This document shows positions 1 to 5,560 of a stretch of DNA of 5,860 nucleotides, in pieces. Under the pieces are notes generated by a model. That model was not told the DNA's origin. It saw only the letters and a list, made by a program, of their open reading frames with translations, and searched no databases. The stretch covers positions 1 to 5,860 of the forward strand of contig JABDJF010000749.1 in the NCBI GenBank assembly GCA_013002645.1, read 5' to 3'. This DNA comes from Myxococcales bacterium (lineage in GTDB: Bacteria; Myxococcota_A; Polyangia; Polyangiales; Houyiibacteriaceae). Position 1 is the first letter of the stretch. Each line of letters begins with the position of its first letter. The translations under genes and the position numbers were made by a program.

Positions 1-10
1 ACCCCTTGGC

Positions 11-133
11 TTTGGGTCTATCTCCGGCACCTGGCCGGCTTATTGCTGGCCTCGCTTCGCTGCGAGGTACCTGAGTACCTCTCACTTCGCTCCCCCAGCA
101 AACGCTCGCCCAGCTACCGAACCTAGACCCAAA
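11..133 (-). other. Structured domain I downstream of tRNA-Ile (nested inverted repeats)
   Basis: No gene is visible in 1-274, but this stretch could form a long hairpin. A perfect 10-bp closing stem pairs 11-20 (TTTGGGTCTA) with 124-133 (TAGACCCAAA). Moving inward, 25-27 pairs with 117-119, 31-34 (CTGG) with 110-113 (CCAG), and 43-49 (TTGCTGG) with 95-101 (CCAGCAA) as a perfect 7-bp stem. The tip is a 7-bp hairpin, 64-70/75-81 with a 4-nt loop, which competes with a 6-bp hairpin at 50-55/62-67. The nesting, seen directly, is more than chance hairpins usually give. If it is transcribed, the minus strand is likely because the tRNA reads into it. It could be an rRNA spacer or processing stem, an unrecognised structured RNA, or a DNA-level repeat element. 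I saw no SRP, tmRNA or RNase P signature. Confidence 0.5.
55..91 (+). repeat. 37-bp palindromic repeat, copy A
   Basis: This copy matches 198-234 on the opposite strand at 30 of 37 positions by hand alignment. Its core is a 7-bp stem, GAGGTAC/GTACCTC, around the loop CTGA. A 7-bp direct repeat, CTTCGCT, flanks the core at 55-61 and 85-91. It sits at the tip of domain I. The family is not one I recognise; it resembles dispersed palindromic (REP-like) elements in having a short stem-loop core. Confidence 0.6.
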
Positions 134-172
134 TCCAGAGTAATTCTGGTCCGATCCGGCGCAGGATTTTTG

Positions 173-261
173 CGTCAGGACCGAGCGCCCCCGCAGAAGC
201 GGAGTGAGAGCTACACCCGTAGCTCGCAGCGGAGCGCCGAGGAGGAAAGCCGGTCCTGGCG
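173..261 (-). other. Structured domain II downstream of tRNA-Ile
   Basis: A closing stem pairs 173-183 with 251-261. It has 11 positions: an uninterrupted 8-bp core, CAGGACCG (176-183) with CGGTCCTG (251-258), plus three outer pairs, one of which is a wobble or mismatch depending on strand. The enclosed sequence holds a 7-bp hairpin at 208-214/219-225 with a 4-nt loop. A GC-rich 4-bp stem can form either at 191-194/199-202 or, around that hairpin, at 191-194/229-232. The domain ends 13 nt from the encoded CCA of the tRNA, so on the minus strand it would be the first structure after the tRNA in the primary transcript. I see no U-tract after a strong stem, so it does not look like an intrinsic terminator. 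Confidence 0.45.
198..234 (-). repeat. 37-bp palindromic repeat, copy B (inverted)
   Basis: This is the inverted partner of copy A, with 30 of 37 identical positions when read on the minus strand. Its core stem is GAGCTAC/GTAGCTC instead of GAGGTAC/GTACCTC, so one G-C pair is replaced by C-G and pairing is kept. The flanking 7-bp direct repeat has also changed in concert, to CTCCGCT on both sides. Because A and B are inverted, they could also pair with each other over most of their length. Confidence 0.6.
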
Positions 262-274
262 GAAAAAGACGCGC

Positions 275-351
<77 letters not shown>

Positions 352-367
352 GTGTATTCTCGCGATT

Positions 368-377
368 TGTCAAAGAG
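368..377 (-). promoter_or_regulatory. boxA-like rRNA antitermination element
   Basis: The minus strand reads CTCTTTGACA, which matches the core of the E. coli rRNA boxA (CTCTTTAACA) at 9 of 10 positions. It lies 16 nt upstream of the tRNA 5' end and downstream of the predicted promoter, where boxA acts in rRNA leaders and spacers by recruiting NusB/NusE. The TTTGACA within it also resembles a -35 element, but no -10 hexamer follows at suitable spacing. Confidence 0.55.
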
Positions 378-488
378 AGTCAGAAGCCGTTTTCGCAAAC
401 CGTGCTCGAAGCTCGTTCGGGCCTAAACCCTGATAACTACTTCGTTTTGTTGGTTCCCGTCCCCGCCTTCGTCCTCAAACGGACGGCT

Positions 489-517
489 TCTTTAGCGGCC
501 TTCCCCAAACCGGTCAA
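489..517 (-). promoter_or_regulatory. Sigma70-like promoter for the tRNA-Ile unit
   Basis: On the minus strand a -35 hexamer TTGACC (517-512, 5 of 6) is followed by exactly 17 nt and a -10 hexamer TAAAGA (494-489). The predicted start is near 481, giving a leader of about 130 nt before the tRNA that contains the boxA-like site. The interval 352-620 between the tRNA and the neighbouring dehydrogenase gene shows nothing else I can support, and no convincing terminator for that gene. Confidence 0.5.
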
Positions 518-620
518 GGACTTTCCATCAACTCCACGGTAAAGAGCGCGGAACCCGCTTTTTCAAAGGGTTTGCGGCTGAGAGCAGACCGTTTCTGCGC
601 CCTTCAGCGGGGGCTATCCC

Positions 621-1715
621 TCATTTCGGGGCCTCGGACAGGGGCGGCTGCGGCAGGGTGCGAGCCGCGGCGAGTCGCTCCCGGTAGTAAGCGAGACAGC
701 TGGCCATTGCACTGTCCGGCTTCACGACGGGCTGATAGCCGAAGTCGCGGGCCGCTGCCTCATTGGTGGCGCGGTGCGAAATCGCGAGCTTGCGTATTTC
801 GTGCGGGGTGAAGAGCGGCGCCGGCAGACCAATCCGAAAATGCAGGTACTGCCAGAGGCGCAAGAATGCGAGCACCGGCCGGTAGGGGATGTCGAGCTTG
901 GGGATCCGGTACCCAATCCCTTCAATCAAGGGCCGCATGAACTCGAAGAGCGGGAGCGGATGGTCGTCGGTGACGAAATAAGCCCTGCCGCAAACCGCGC
1001 TTCCGGGAAACAGGTGCTTGGCCGCGAGGATCTCGGCGTGCACCAGGTTATCGATGTAAACGTGGTCGTGGAGTGCGCCCGGGAATCCAATGGTCGCGAC
1101 GAGGCGCCCCTTCGTCACTTGATCGAACATTTCGTCCAACATGACGTTGTTTCCGGGTCCGTAAATTCCGTCCGGGCGAATCGACGTCGTCAAGAGCCCA
1201 CGCTCGCCGTTTGCCGCGAGCACCCGCTTCTCTCCTTCGATCTTGGTCTCGGTGTAGAGGCAACTCATGTTCGTCGCATAGGGCGTGTGTTCGTTCATCT
1301 CGGTGTTGATCTCCGAATTGAAGCAAACGTCGATGGAGCTCGTGTGGACGAAACGGCGCCCGCCCTGGGCGTGAGCTGCACAGATGAGGTTCTCGACACC
1401 GCCGACATTGGCCTCGTACGCCGACCGTCGATACGCCTGGGATGCCGCGCTCCCTCCGAGCAGGGCGAGCTGCGCTGCCGTGTGGAAGACCGTATCGATC
1501 CCTTCGCACGCCTCCATCATCCGTTCGGTGTCCTCGACTTCACCGCGGATGATTTCCAGGTTCGCGTGCTCGAGCTCGAGCGGCGTATTTCGAATCACCG
1601 CGCGAACCCGATACCCCGCTCCGAGTAAGCCTCGCACGAGATGGCTACCGAGGAATCCGGCGGCACCGGTGACGAGACAGGTCCCGAGATCGTCCAGTGG
1701 TTCGTGGGGTGGCAC
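621..1715 (-). CDS. Extended SDR, 3-beta-hydroxysteroid dehydrogenase/NAD-dependent epimerase type
   Basis: This 364-residue protein starts at GTG (1715), with a weak GAGAG Shine-Dalgarno-like element six bases upstream. The N-terminal Rossmann motif is TGAAGFLG (16-23), typical of extended SDRs. The catalytic set is visible: Ser in VHTSS (123-127) and Y154/K158 in YTETK. The segments RPDGIYGPG (180-188) and VYIDNLVHAEILAAKHL (219-235) are characteristic of the 3-beta-HSD/sterol-4-alpha-carboxylate 3-dehydrogenase family (PF01073). A hydrophobic stretch near 280-297 could associate with membranes. The likely reaction is NAD(P)-dependent oxidation of a hydroxyl on a hydrophobic substrate; a sugar epimerase or dihydroflavonol-reductase-like enzyme cannot be excluded. 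It diverges from the catabolic operon across a 91-bp spacer that may serve both directions. Confidence 0.9.
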   Translation of the reverse strand: MPPHEPLDDLGTCLVTGAAGFLGSHLVRGLLGAGYRVRAVIRNTPLELEHANLEIIRGEVEDTERMMEACEGIDTVFHTAAQLALLGGSAASQAYRRSAYEANVGGVENLICAAHAQGGRRFVHTSSIDVCFNSEINTEMNEHTPYATNMSCLYTETKIEGEKRVLAANGERGLLTTSIRPDGIYGPGNNVMLDEMFDQVTKGRLVATIGFPGALHDHVYIDNLVHAEILAAKHLFPGSAVCGRAYFVTDDHPLPLFEFMRPLIEGIGYRIPKLDIPYRPVLAFLRLWQYLHFRIGLPAPLFTPHEIRKLAISHRATNEAAARDFGYQPVVKPDSAMASCLAYYRERLAAARTLPQPPLSEAPK

Positions 1716-1744
1716 TTCGGGCTCTCGTTGTAGCAGAGGCGGGA

Positions 1745-1773
1745 TTGACGGTATATGTAACGTTCGTTATACT
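1745..1773 (+). promoter_or_regulatory. Sigma70 promoter of the catabolic operon
   Basis: The -35 hexamer TTGACG (1745-1750) and -10 hexamer TATACT (1768-1773) are separated by 17 nt, each matching consensus at 5 of 6 positions. The predicted start is near 1780, about 27 nt before the hydratase ATG. On the opposite strand TATAAC (1771-1766) is a 5-of-6 -10 match that could serve the divergent dehydrogenase gene, but no good -35 accompanies it. Confidence 0.7.
1758..1769. promoter_or_regulatory. Candidate TetR operator overlapping the promoter
   Basis: TAACG-TT-CGTTA is a perfect inverted repeat with a 2-nt centre. A second pair of arms, GTATA (1751-1755) and TATAC (1768-1772), lies just outside with its centre offset by about one base. 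The site covers the promoter spacer and touches the -10, so a bound repressor would block RNA polymerase. The size and symmetry suit a TetR dimer, and the operon's second gene encodes one. The assignment to that protein is inference. Confidence 0.6.
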
Positions 1774-1806
1774 TCTGGAACTCGAGACTCGAGGGAGAGA
1801 ACCAGC

Positions 1807-2607
1807 ATGTCGGAGCCCCATTTCCTTTACGAGAAGCGCGGTCATCTTGCGATTTGTACCTTCAACAGGCCCGATAAGAAGAACGCGCTCAGCATCGAAA
1901 TGCTGGTGCGGATGGCGGACGCCTGGGACGAGGCAGACGCCGATGACGGCGTTCGGGCGATCATACTGACGGGCGCAGGGGGCGTCTTCTGTGCGGGGAG
2001 CGACCTCGGTTCGATGAAATCGGGCAAGTGGGACGCCGGCGATGAGTGGCTGAATCGCATGAAGGAAGACGCGGACATTCATTGGAAAGCACTTCTCCGG
2101 CACTACCTGACGAAGAAACCGTTGATCGCCGCGGTCGAAGGCTATGCACTGGCAGGTGGCACCGAGATTCTTCAAGGCACCGACATTCGGGTTGCCGGCG
2201 AAGGGTCGGTGTTTGGCGTGACCGAGGTGCAGCTTGGCCTTTTTCCCTTGGGCGGATCGAGCGTGCGGCTTCGACGTCAGATCCCCTACACCATCGCGGC
2301 AGAGATGTTGCTCGCGGGCCGGCGGCTGAGCGCGGAGGAAGCCCTGCACTACGGGCTCGTCGGTCACGTCGTGCCCAAGGGGAAAGCGCTCGACAAAGCG
2401 CTCGAGATTGGCGAACGAGTTGCCGCCAACGGCCCCGTTGCGGTTCGCGCGGTCAAGCAATCGCTGATCGAAAACGACGGCGTGCCCGCAAAGGAGGCCC
2501 TGGCTCGCTCCTTGGAGATCGGGCAGCCCGTGTTCAAGACGAAAGACGCCATCGAAGGTCCGACCGCCTTCATGGCAAAGCGCAAGCCGGTGTTCCAAGG
2601 CTCCTGA
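1807..2607 (+). CDS. Enoyl-CoA hydratase/isomerase (crotonase family)
   Basis: This 266-residue protein has the usual length for the family. The ATG is preceded by a strong GAGGGAGAG Shine-Dalgarno (1791-1799) at 7-nt spacing, so longer in-frame extensions upstream are rejected. Crotonase landmarks are in order: NRPDKKNALS (20-29), the oxyanion-hole segment FCAGSDL (61-67), and GYALAGGTE (112-120). E120 aligns with the first catalytic Glu of enoyl-CoA hydratase (Glu144 in the rat enzyme), and E140 in FGVTEV with the second (Glu164). Having both Glu supports true hydratase or dehydratase chemistry on an acyl-CoA. Family members also do isomerisation or C-C cleavage, so the substrate is open. 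It is the first gene of the operon and ends in a TGATG overlap with the tetR-type gene. Confidence 0.93.
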   Translation: MSEPHFLYEKRGHLAICTFNRPDKKNALSIEMLVRMADAWDEADADDGVRAIILTGAGGVFCAGSDLGSMKSGKWDAGDEWLNRMKEDADIHWKALLRHYLTKKPLIAAVEGYALAGGTEILQGTDIRVAGEGSVFGVTEVQLGLFPLGGSSVRLRRQIPYTIAAEMLLAGRRLSAEEALHYGLVGHVVPKGKALDKALEIGERVAANGPVAVRAVKQSLIENDGVPAKEALARSLEIGQPVFKTKDAIEGPTAFMAKRKPVFQGS

Positions 2608-3242
2608 TGGCGCGAGCCGAAGCAGCGCAGCGCAATGGGAACACACGGGAGGTCATCCTCGAAACGGCGGAGCGTCTCTTTGCGGAACGCGGCTTCGTCG
2701 CGACGAGCGTCCGCGACATCGTGCGTGAAGCGAGCACCTCCGCGCCGAGCCTCTATCACTTCTTCGGCAGCAAGGAGAACCTCCTCGTCGATCTCATCAC
2801 CGACCGCCATGCCGAGTACTGCGACGAGCTCGAAGCCGACCTAGACTTGGCGAAAAACCCATTCGAGGTTTGCCAACGCTTCGTGAAGTTCGTTCTCACC
2901 AACATGACCAGGCGCCCTATCACTGCGAAGTTCCTTCTTGGAATCATGTTTGGGCCTCGGCAGAACATTCCGGAAGCGCTCGTCGGTGAAACGCTAATGC
3001 GTTCCCAGGAGATCGTGCAAGCGCGTCTGCGTGAAGTCACCGTGGGCGTGTCGGAGTCGCGGATCGTGTTCGCGCGAATGATGCTGCTCGGGATGGTCAC
3101 GCCTGCGGTTCTGCTTTTCCTCACCTCGGGCGTGCAGTCGTTTTCACCGAAGTTGCCGGGCTGCATCGCACACCGCGTCATCGACATGATGGGCGATTCA
3201 CATCCGGTTTGCGCCTGGCCGACCGTCGGTGAGGTTGCCTGA
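2607..3242 (+). CDS. TetR/AcrR-family transcriptional regulator
   Basis: This 211-residue protein starts at the ATG inside TGATG, so its translation is probably coupled to the hydratase gene. Residues 13-60 form a clear TetR helix-turn-helix domain: TREVILETAERLFAERGF, then TSVRDIV, then the recognition helix region APSLYHFFGSKENLL. The C-terminal ligand domain (about 65-211) is divergent, as is normal, and matches no specific inducer class I can name. Being inside the operon suggests autoregulation through the 1758-1769 palindrome, with a CoA thioester or the hydrophobic substrate as a possible inducer. The reading frame runs far upstream through the hydratase gene, but those codons lack TetR character and are not included. 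Confidence 0.93.
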   Translation: MARAEAAQRNGNTREVILETAERLFAERGFVATSVRDIVREASTSAPSLYHFFGSKENLLVDLITDRHAEYCDELEADLDLAKNPFEVCQRFVKFVLTNMTRRPITAKFLLGIMFGPRQNIPEALVGETLMRSQEIVQARLREVTVGVSESRIVFARMMLLGMVTPAVLLFLTSGVQSFSPKLPGCIAHRVIDMMGDSHPVCAWPTVGEVA

Positions 3243-3246
3243 GGCG

Positions 3247-4152
3247 ATGACCTACACATTTGCACTGCCCGCGCCTTCGCTCCGATTCGAGCTGCCCAAT
3301 GGCATGTCGATCGCGGCGGACGCCTACGGGGACCCAAGCCACCAGCCGGTGCTCTTCCTTCATGGAGGCGGGCAAACCCGCCATGCCTGGGGAAACAGCG
3401 CGGAGCTGCTGGCTGAGCATGGCTTCTACACGATCTGCTTGGACCACCGCGGTCATGGAGAGAGCAGCTGGGCGCGCCTCGGCGAGTATCGCGTCTATCA
3501 CTTCGCCGAGGACCTGCAGCATGTCATCGCGCAACTCGATCAGAAGCCGATCCTGGTGGGCGCGTCGCTGGGCGGCATCGCATCGCTTCTGGCCGAAACC
3601 GAACAGGAAGAGTCCGTTGCGAGAGCCGTGATTCTGGTCGACGTGACGCCTCGCCTCGAAACCGATGGTGTGGCTCGCATCATTGGTTTCATGAAGGAGG
3701 GCACGTCGGGGTTCGATTCGCTCGAAGAGGTGGCGGACTCGATCGCTGCGTATCTACCGCACAGGAAACGGCCCAAGGATTTGTCCGGCCTGGCCAAGAA
3801 CTTGAGGCGGGCGAAGGACGGCCGCTACTTCTGGCACTGGGATCCGAACATGCTGAAGACTTGGGAGCCGAGCCGCTACACGGCGGAACACGACCGCAAG
3901 CTGAAAGAACGACTGCAAGAGGTTCGCAACATCCGCATCCCCACGCTGCTGATCCGCGGTCGCCAAAGTGACCTGGTGTCGAAGGAGACCGCTGCAGAGT
4001 TCCTCGAAATGGTGCCGCATGCGGAGTACGTCGACCTCGCGAACGCCCATCACATGGTCGCCGGCGATCGAAACGACGCCTTCACCGAGAGCGTCAAAGA
4101 ATTCCTTCTTCGACAATTTGCGCCGTCTTCGTGCACGCTCGAGGCGGATTGA
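3247..4152 (+). CDS. Alpha/beta-fold hydrolase
   Basis: This 301-residue enzyme has the fold's ordered motifs: oxyanion segment HGGGQTRHAW (39-48), LDHRGHGES (65-73), nucleophile elbow GASLG with Ser107, a likely acid D242 in RGRQSDLVS, and a base His (H269 most likely) in AHHMVAGD. A serine rather than aspartate nucleophile argues against haloalkane dehalogenase or epoxide hydrolase and fits esterases, perhydrolases or C-C bond (meta-cleavage product) hydrolases. A cap region spans about 135-225. The ATG lies 4 nt after the tetR-type stop, and coupling is likely. A GTG at 3229 would overlap that gene and add six residues, but it has no better ribosome site. No signal peptide is seen, so it is cytoplasmic. 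Confidence 0.92.
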   Translation: MTYTFALPAPSLRFELPNGMSIAADAYGDPSHQPVLFLHGGGQTRHAWGNSAELLAEHGFYTICLDHRGHGESSWARLGEYRVYHFAEDLQHVIAQLDQKPILVGASLGGIASLLAETEQEESVARAVILVDVTPRLETDGVARIIGFMKEGTSGFDSLEEVADSIAAYLPHRKRPKDLSGLAKNLRRAKDGRYFWHWDPNMLKTWEPSRYTAEHDRKLKERLQEVRNIRIPTLLIRGRQSDLVSKETAAEFLEMVPHAEYVDLANAHHMVAGDRNDAFTESVKEFLLRQFAPSSCTLEAD

Positions 4153-4182
4153 AACGATCGGCGCCGGGTCTATAAGAAAGAG

Positions 4183-5013
4183 ATGACTAAGAAGACAGCG
4201 CTCGTTACGGGAGCCGGCGGCGGCCTCGGTCATGCGACGGTCGAACGCCTCGTTGCCAGCGGCTGGAAGGTGTTCGCAGCCGACATCAGCGAGGGCCTAC
4301 TCCGCCATTCGATGCATGACCCGGATGTCGTGCCGTTGGTGATGGACGTGACGGACTCGCAGAGCATCCAGAGCGCCTACGACGCGGTCGCGAGCCAAAC
4401 CGAGCGCCTCGACGGGATTGTGAACTTCGCAGGCGTCATGGGGATCGGCTCGCTCACCGACATTCCCGAAGAGCGGCTCGCTCGGATTCTCGACATCAAC
4501 GTCATGGGCACGTATCGAGTCAACAAGACATTCTTCCCATTGGTCGAGGCCGCCAAGGGCCGCATCGTCAATCTCAGCTCCGAAAACGGCTGGCAGAGCG
4601 CGGCGCCGTTCAACGGTCCCTACGCGATGAGCAAACACGCGATCGAGGCGTACTCGACTTCGCTGCGCCGCGAGCTCGCACTTCTCGGGGTCAAGGTCGT
4701 CACGATTCAGCCGGGCGCTTTTCGCACCCAGATGGTGGCGGGCATCGAAGATGCCTTTACCGCGGCAGAAGCCGAAACGCCGAAATTCGCTCGGGCGATT
4801 CGCAAGCTCAAGAAGCTCGCCGGCAAAGAAATCGAGTCTGCGCGCGACCCCGACATCCTAGCTCAAGTCATCGAAACCGCACTGACGACCAAACGACCCA
4901 AACCCGTCTACTCGGTCCATCCCGACAAGCTGCGATCGGCGATCGAGAAGCTTCCGCTCCGAACCGCCGATCGCCTGTATCTCGCCGTCTTGCGACGCGC
5001 GCACAAGGGATGA
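4183..5013 (+). CDS. Classical short-chain dehydrogenase/reductase
   Basis: This 276-residue protein is a complete classical SDR. It has the cofactor motif TGAGGGLG (9-16), D55-V56 contacting the adenine, NFAG (81-84, in place of the usual NNAG), N106, S133 in NLSS, and the catalytic Y147/K151 in YAMSK. The QPGAF(R)T stretch after the active site resembles retinol and 17-beta-hydroxysteroid dehydrogenases, so a hydroxyl/ketone conversion on a lipophilic molecule is likely. The C-terminal extension (about 190-276) is rich in Lys and Arg and may form the substrate lid. It starts 30 nt after the hydrolase gene with an A/G-rich AAGAAAGAG just before ATG, and ends in an ATGA overlap with the next gene. 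Confidence 0.93.
   Translation: MTKKTALVTGAGGGLGHATVERLVASGWKVFAADISEGLLRHSMHDPDVVPLVMDVTDSQSIQSAYDAVASQTERLDGIVNFAGVMGIGSLTDIPEERLARILDINVMGTYRVNKTFFPLVEAAKGRIVNLSSENGWQSAAPFNGPYAMSKHAIEAYSTSLRRELALLGVKVVTIQPGAFRTQMVAGIEDAFTAAEAETPKFARAIRKLKKLAGKEIESARDPDILAQVIETALTTKRPKPVYSVHPDKLRSAIEKLPLRTADRLYLAVLRRAHKG
5005..5009 (+). promoter_or_regulatory. Ribosome binding site that questions the start of the next gene
   Basis: AAGGG lies 9 nt before the ATG at 5019, which is good spacing. The first ATG (5010), overlapping the SDR stop, is only one base away. Initiation at 5019 would give a protein three residues shorter. Confidence 0.4.
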
Positions 5014-5516
5014 GCACGATGGCCATCGACATGGTGAAGATCAAACCCAAGCCCGAAGGCCTAGACAAGCCCTACGTGGGCAAGATCATCAAGACCATGT
5101 CCAAGGTGAACGTCGCGATTTACCGGTGGACCGGCGGCCTGCTCGGGTCGAAGTGGCGGGTCGGCAGCGCGTTCCCGTGGGGCATTCCCGTACTCTTGCT
5201 GACCACGATAGGAAGCAAGAGCGGGCAGCCTAGGACTGCGCCGCTGGTGTTCATCGAAGACGGCGGCAATGTCATCGTCGTTGCGTCACAGGGTGGGCTT
5301 CCGAAAGACCCTCTTTGGTATAAAAACCTTGTCGCCACCCCCGAATGTGAGGTCCAGATCAAGCGGCGAAAGATGAAGATGATGGCGCACACGGCATCCC
5401 CCGAGAAGCGTGCGGCGCTTTGGCCGAAGCTCGTGTCCCATTACCCTGACTTCGCCAGCTACGCGACCTGGTCCGATCGGATCATTCCGGTGGTGATTCT
5501 CGAGCCGATTAGCTGA
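5010..5516 (+). CDS. Deazaflavin (F420)-dependent nitroreductase/quinone reductase family (DUF385, Ddn-like)
   Basis: The protein is 168 residues from ATG 5010, or 165 from ATG 5019, which has the better ribosome site. The family signature is clear: TTIGSKSGQPRTAPLVF (65-81), VIVVASQGG (88-96), then DPLWYKNLVATPECEVQI (100-117). This resembles the split-beta-barrel F420H2-dependent reductases such as mycobacterial Ddn (PF04075). The basic, amphipathic N-terminus (10-45) resembles the membrane-associating or substrate-lid segment of Ddn. The likely role is hydride transfer from F420H2 to a quinone, enone or other unsaturated substrate; actual F420 dependence is inferred from the family only. 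It is translationally coupled to the SDR gene, which suggests sequential steps on the same compound. Confidence 0.88.
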   Translation: MSTMAIDMVKIKPKPEGLDKPYVGKIIKTMSKVNVAIYRWTGGLLGSKWRVGSAFPWGIPVLLLTTIGSKSGQPRTAPLVFIEDGGNVIVVASQGGLPKDPLWYKNLVATPECEVQIKRRKMKMMAHTASPEKRAALWPKLVSHYPDFASYATWSDRIIPVVILEPIS

Positions 5517-5547
5517 GATTCAGGCTTCCCACGTTCGGTTTCGGGGC

Positions 5548-5553
5548 TAGTAT
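5548..5553 (+). promoter_or_regulatory. Possible -10 element just before the last gene
   Basis: TAGTAT (4 of 6 to TATAAT) lies 7 nt before the ATG at 5561, with a weak TTCCCA 16 nt further upstream. If used, the transcript would be leaderless. No Shine-Dalgarno is visible in the 44-nt spacer, which agrees with this, but read-through from the operon is equally possible. Confidence 0.25.
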
Positions 5554-5560
5554 CCACGCG

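Noticed and set aside
11..133. Integron attC site or CRISPR-like array
   Set aside because: There are no GTTRRRY/RYYYAAC core sites, no regularly spaced repeats, and no integrase or cas genes in the window.
134..170. Intrinsic terminator in the CCAGA/TCTGG hairpin or the GATCC...GGATTTTT stretch
   Set aside because: Stems are only 4-5 bp, and the T run suits only the plus strand, where no gene precedes it.
774..1628. 284-codon open frame on the plus strand antisense to the 3-beta-HSD-like gene
   Set aside because: The opposite strand encodes a complete SDR with all motifs. This frame has no recognisable domain, and long shadow frames are expected in GC-rich DNA.
1384..1806. N-terminal extension of the hydratase frame
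   Set aside because: It is antisense to the dehydrogenase, runs through the promoter and operator, and has no crotonase-like content. The ATG at 1807 has a strong ribosome site.
2046..2606. N-terminal extension of the TetR frame through the hydratase gene
   Set aside because: Arg-rich out-of-frame translation of the hydratase. The TetR domain begins right after the ATG at 2607.
1645..2646. 333-codon open frame on the minus strand across the hydratase gene
   Set aside because: It is antisense to a clear crotonase, shows no protein-family features, and crosses the regulatory spacer and another gene's start.
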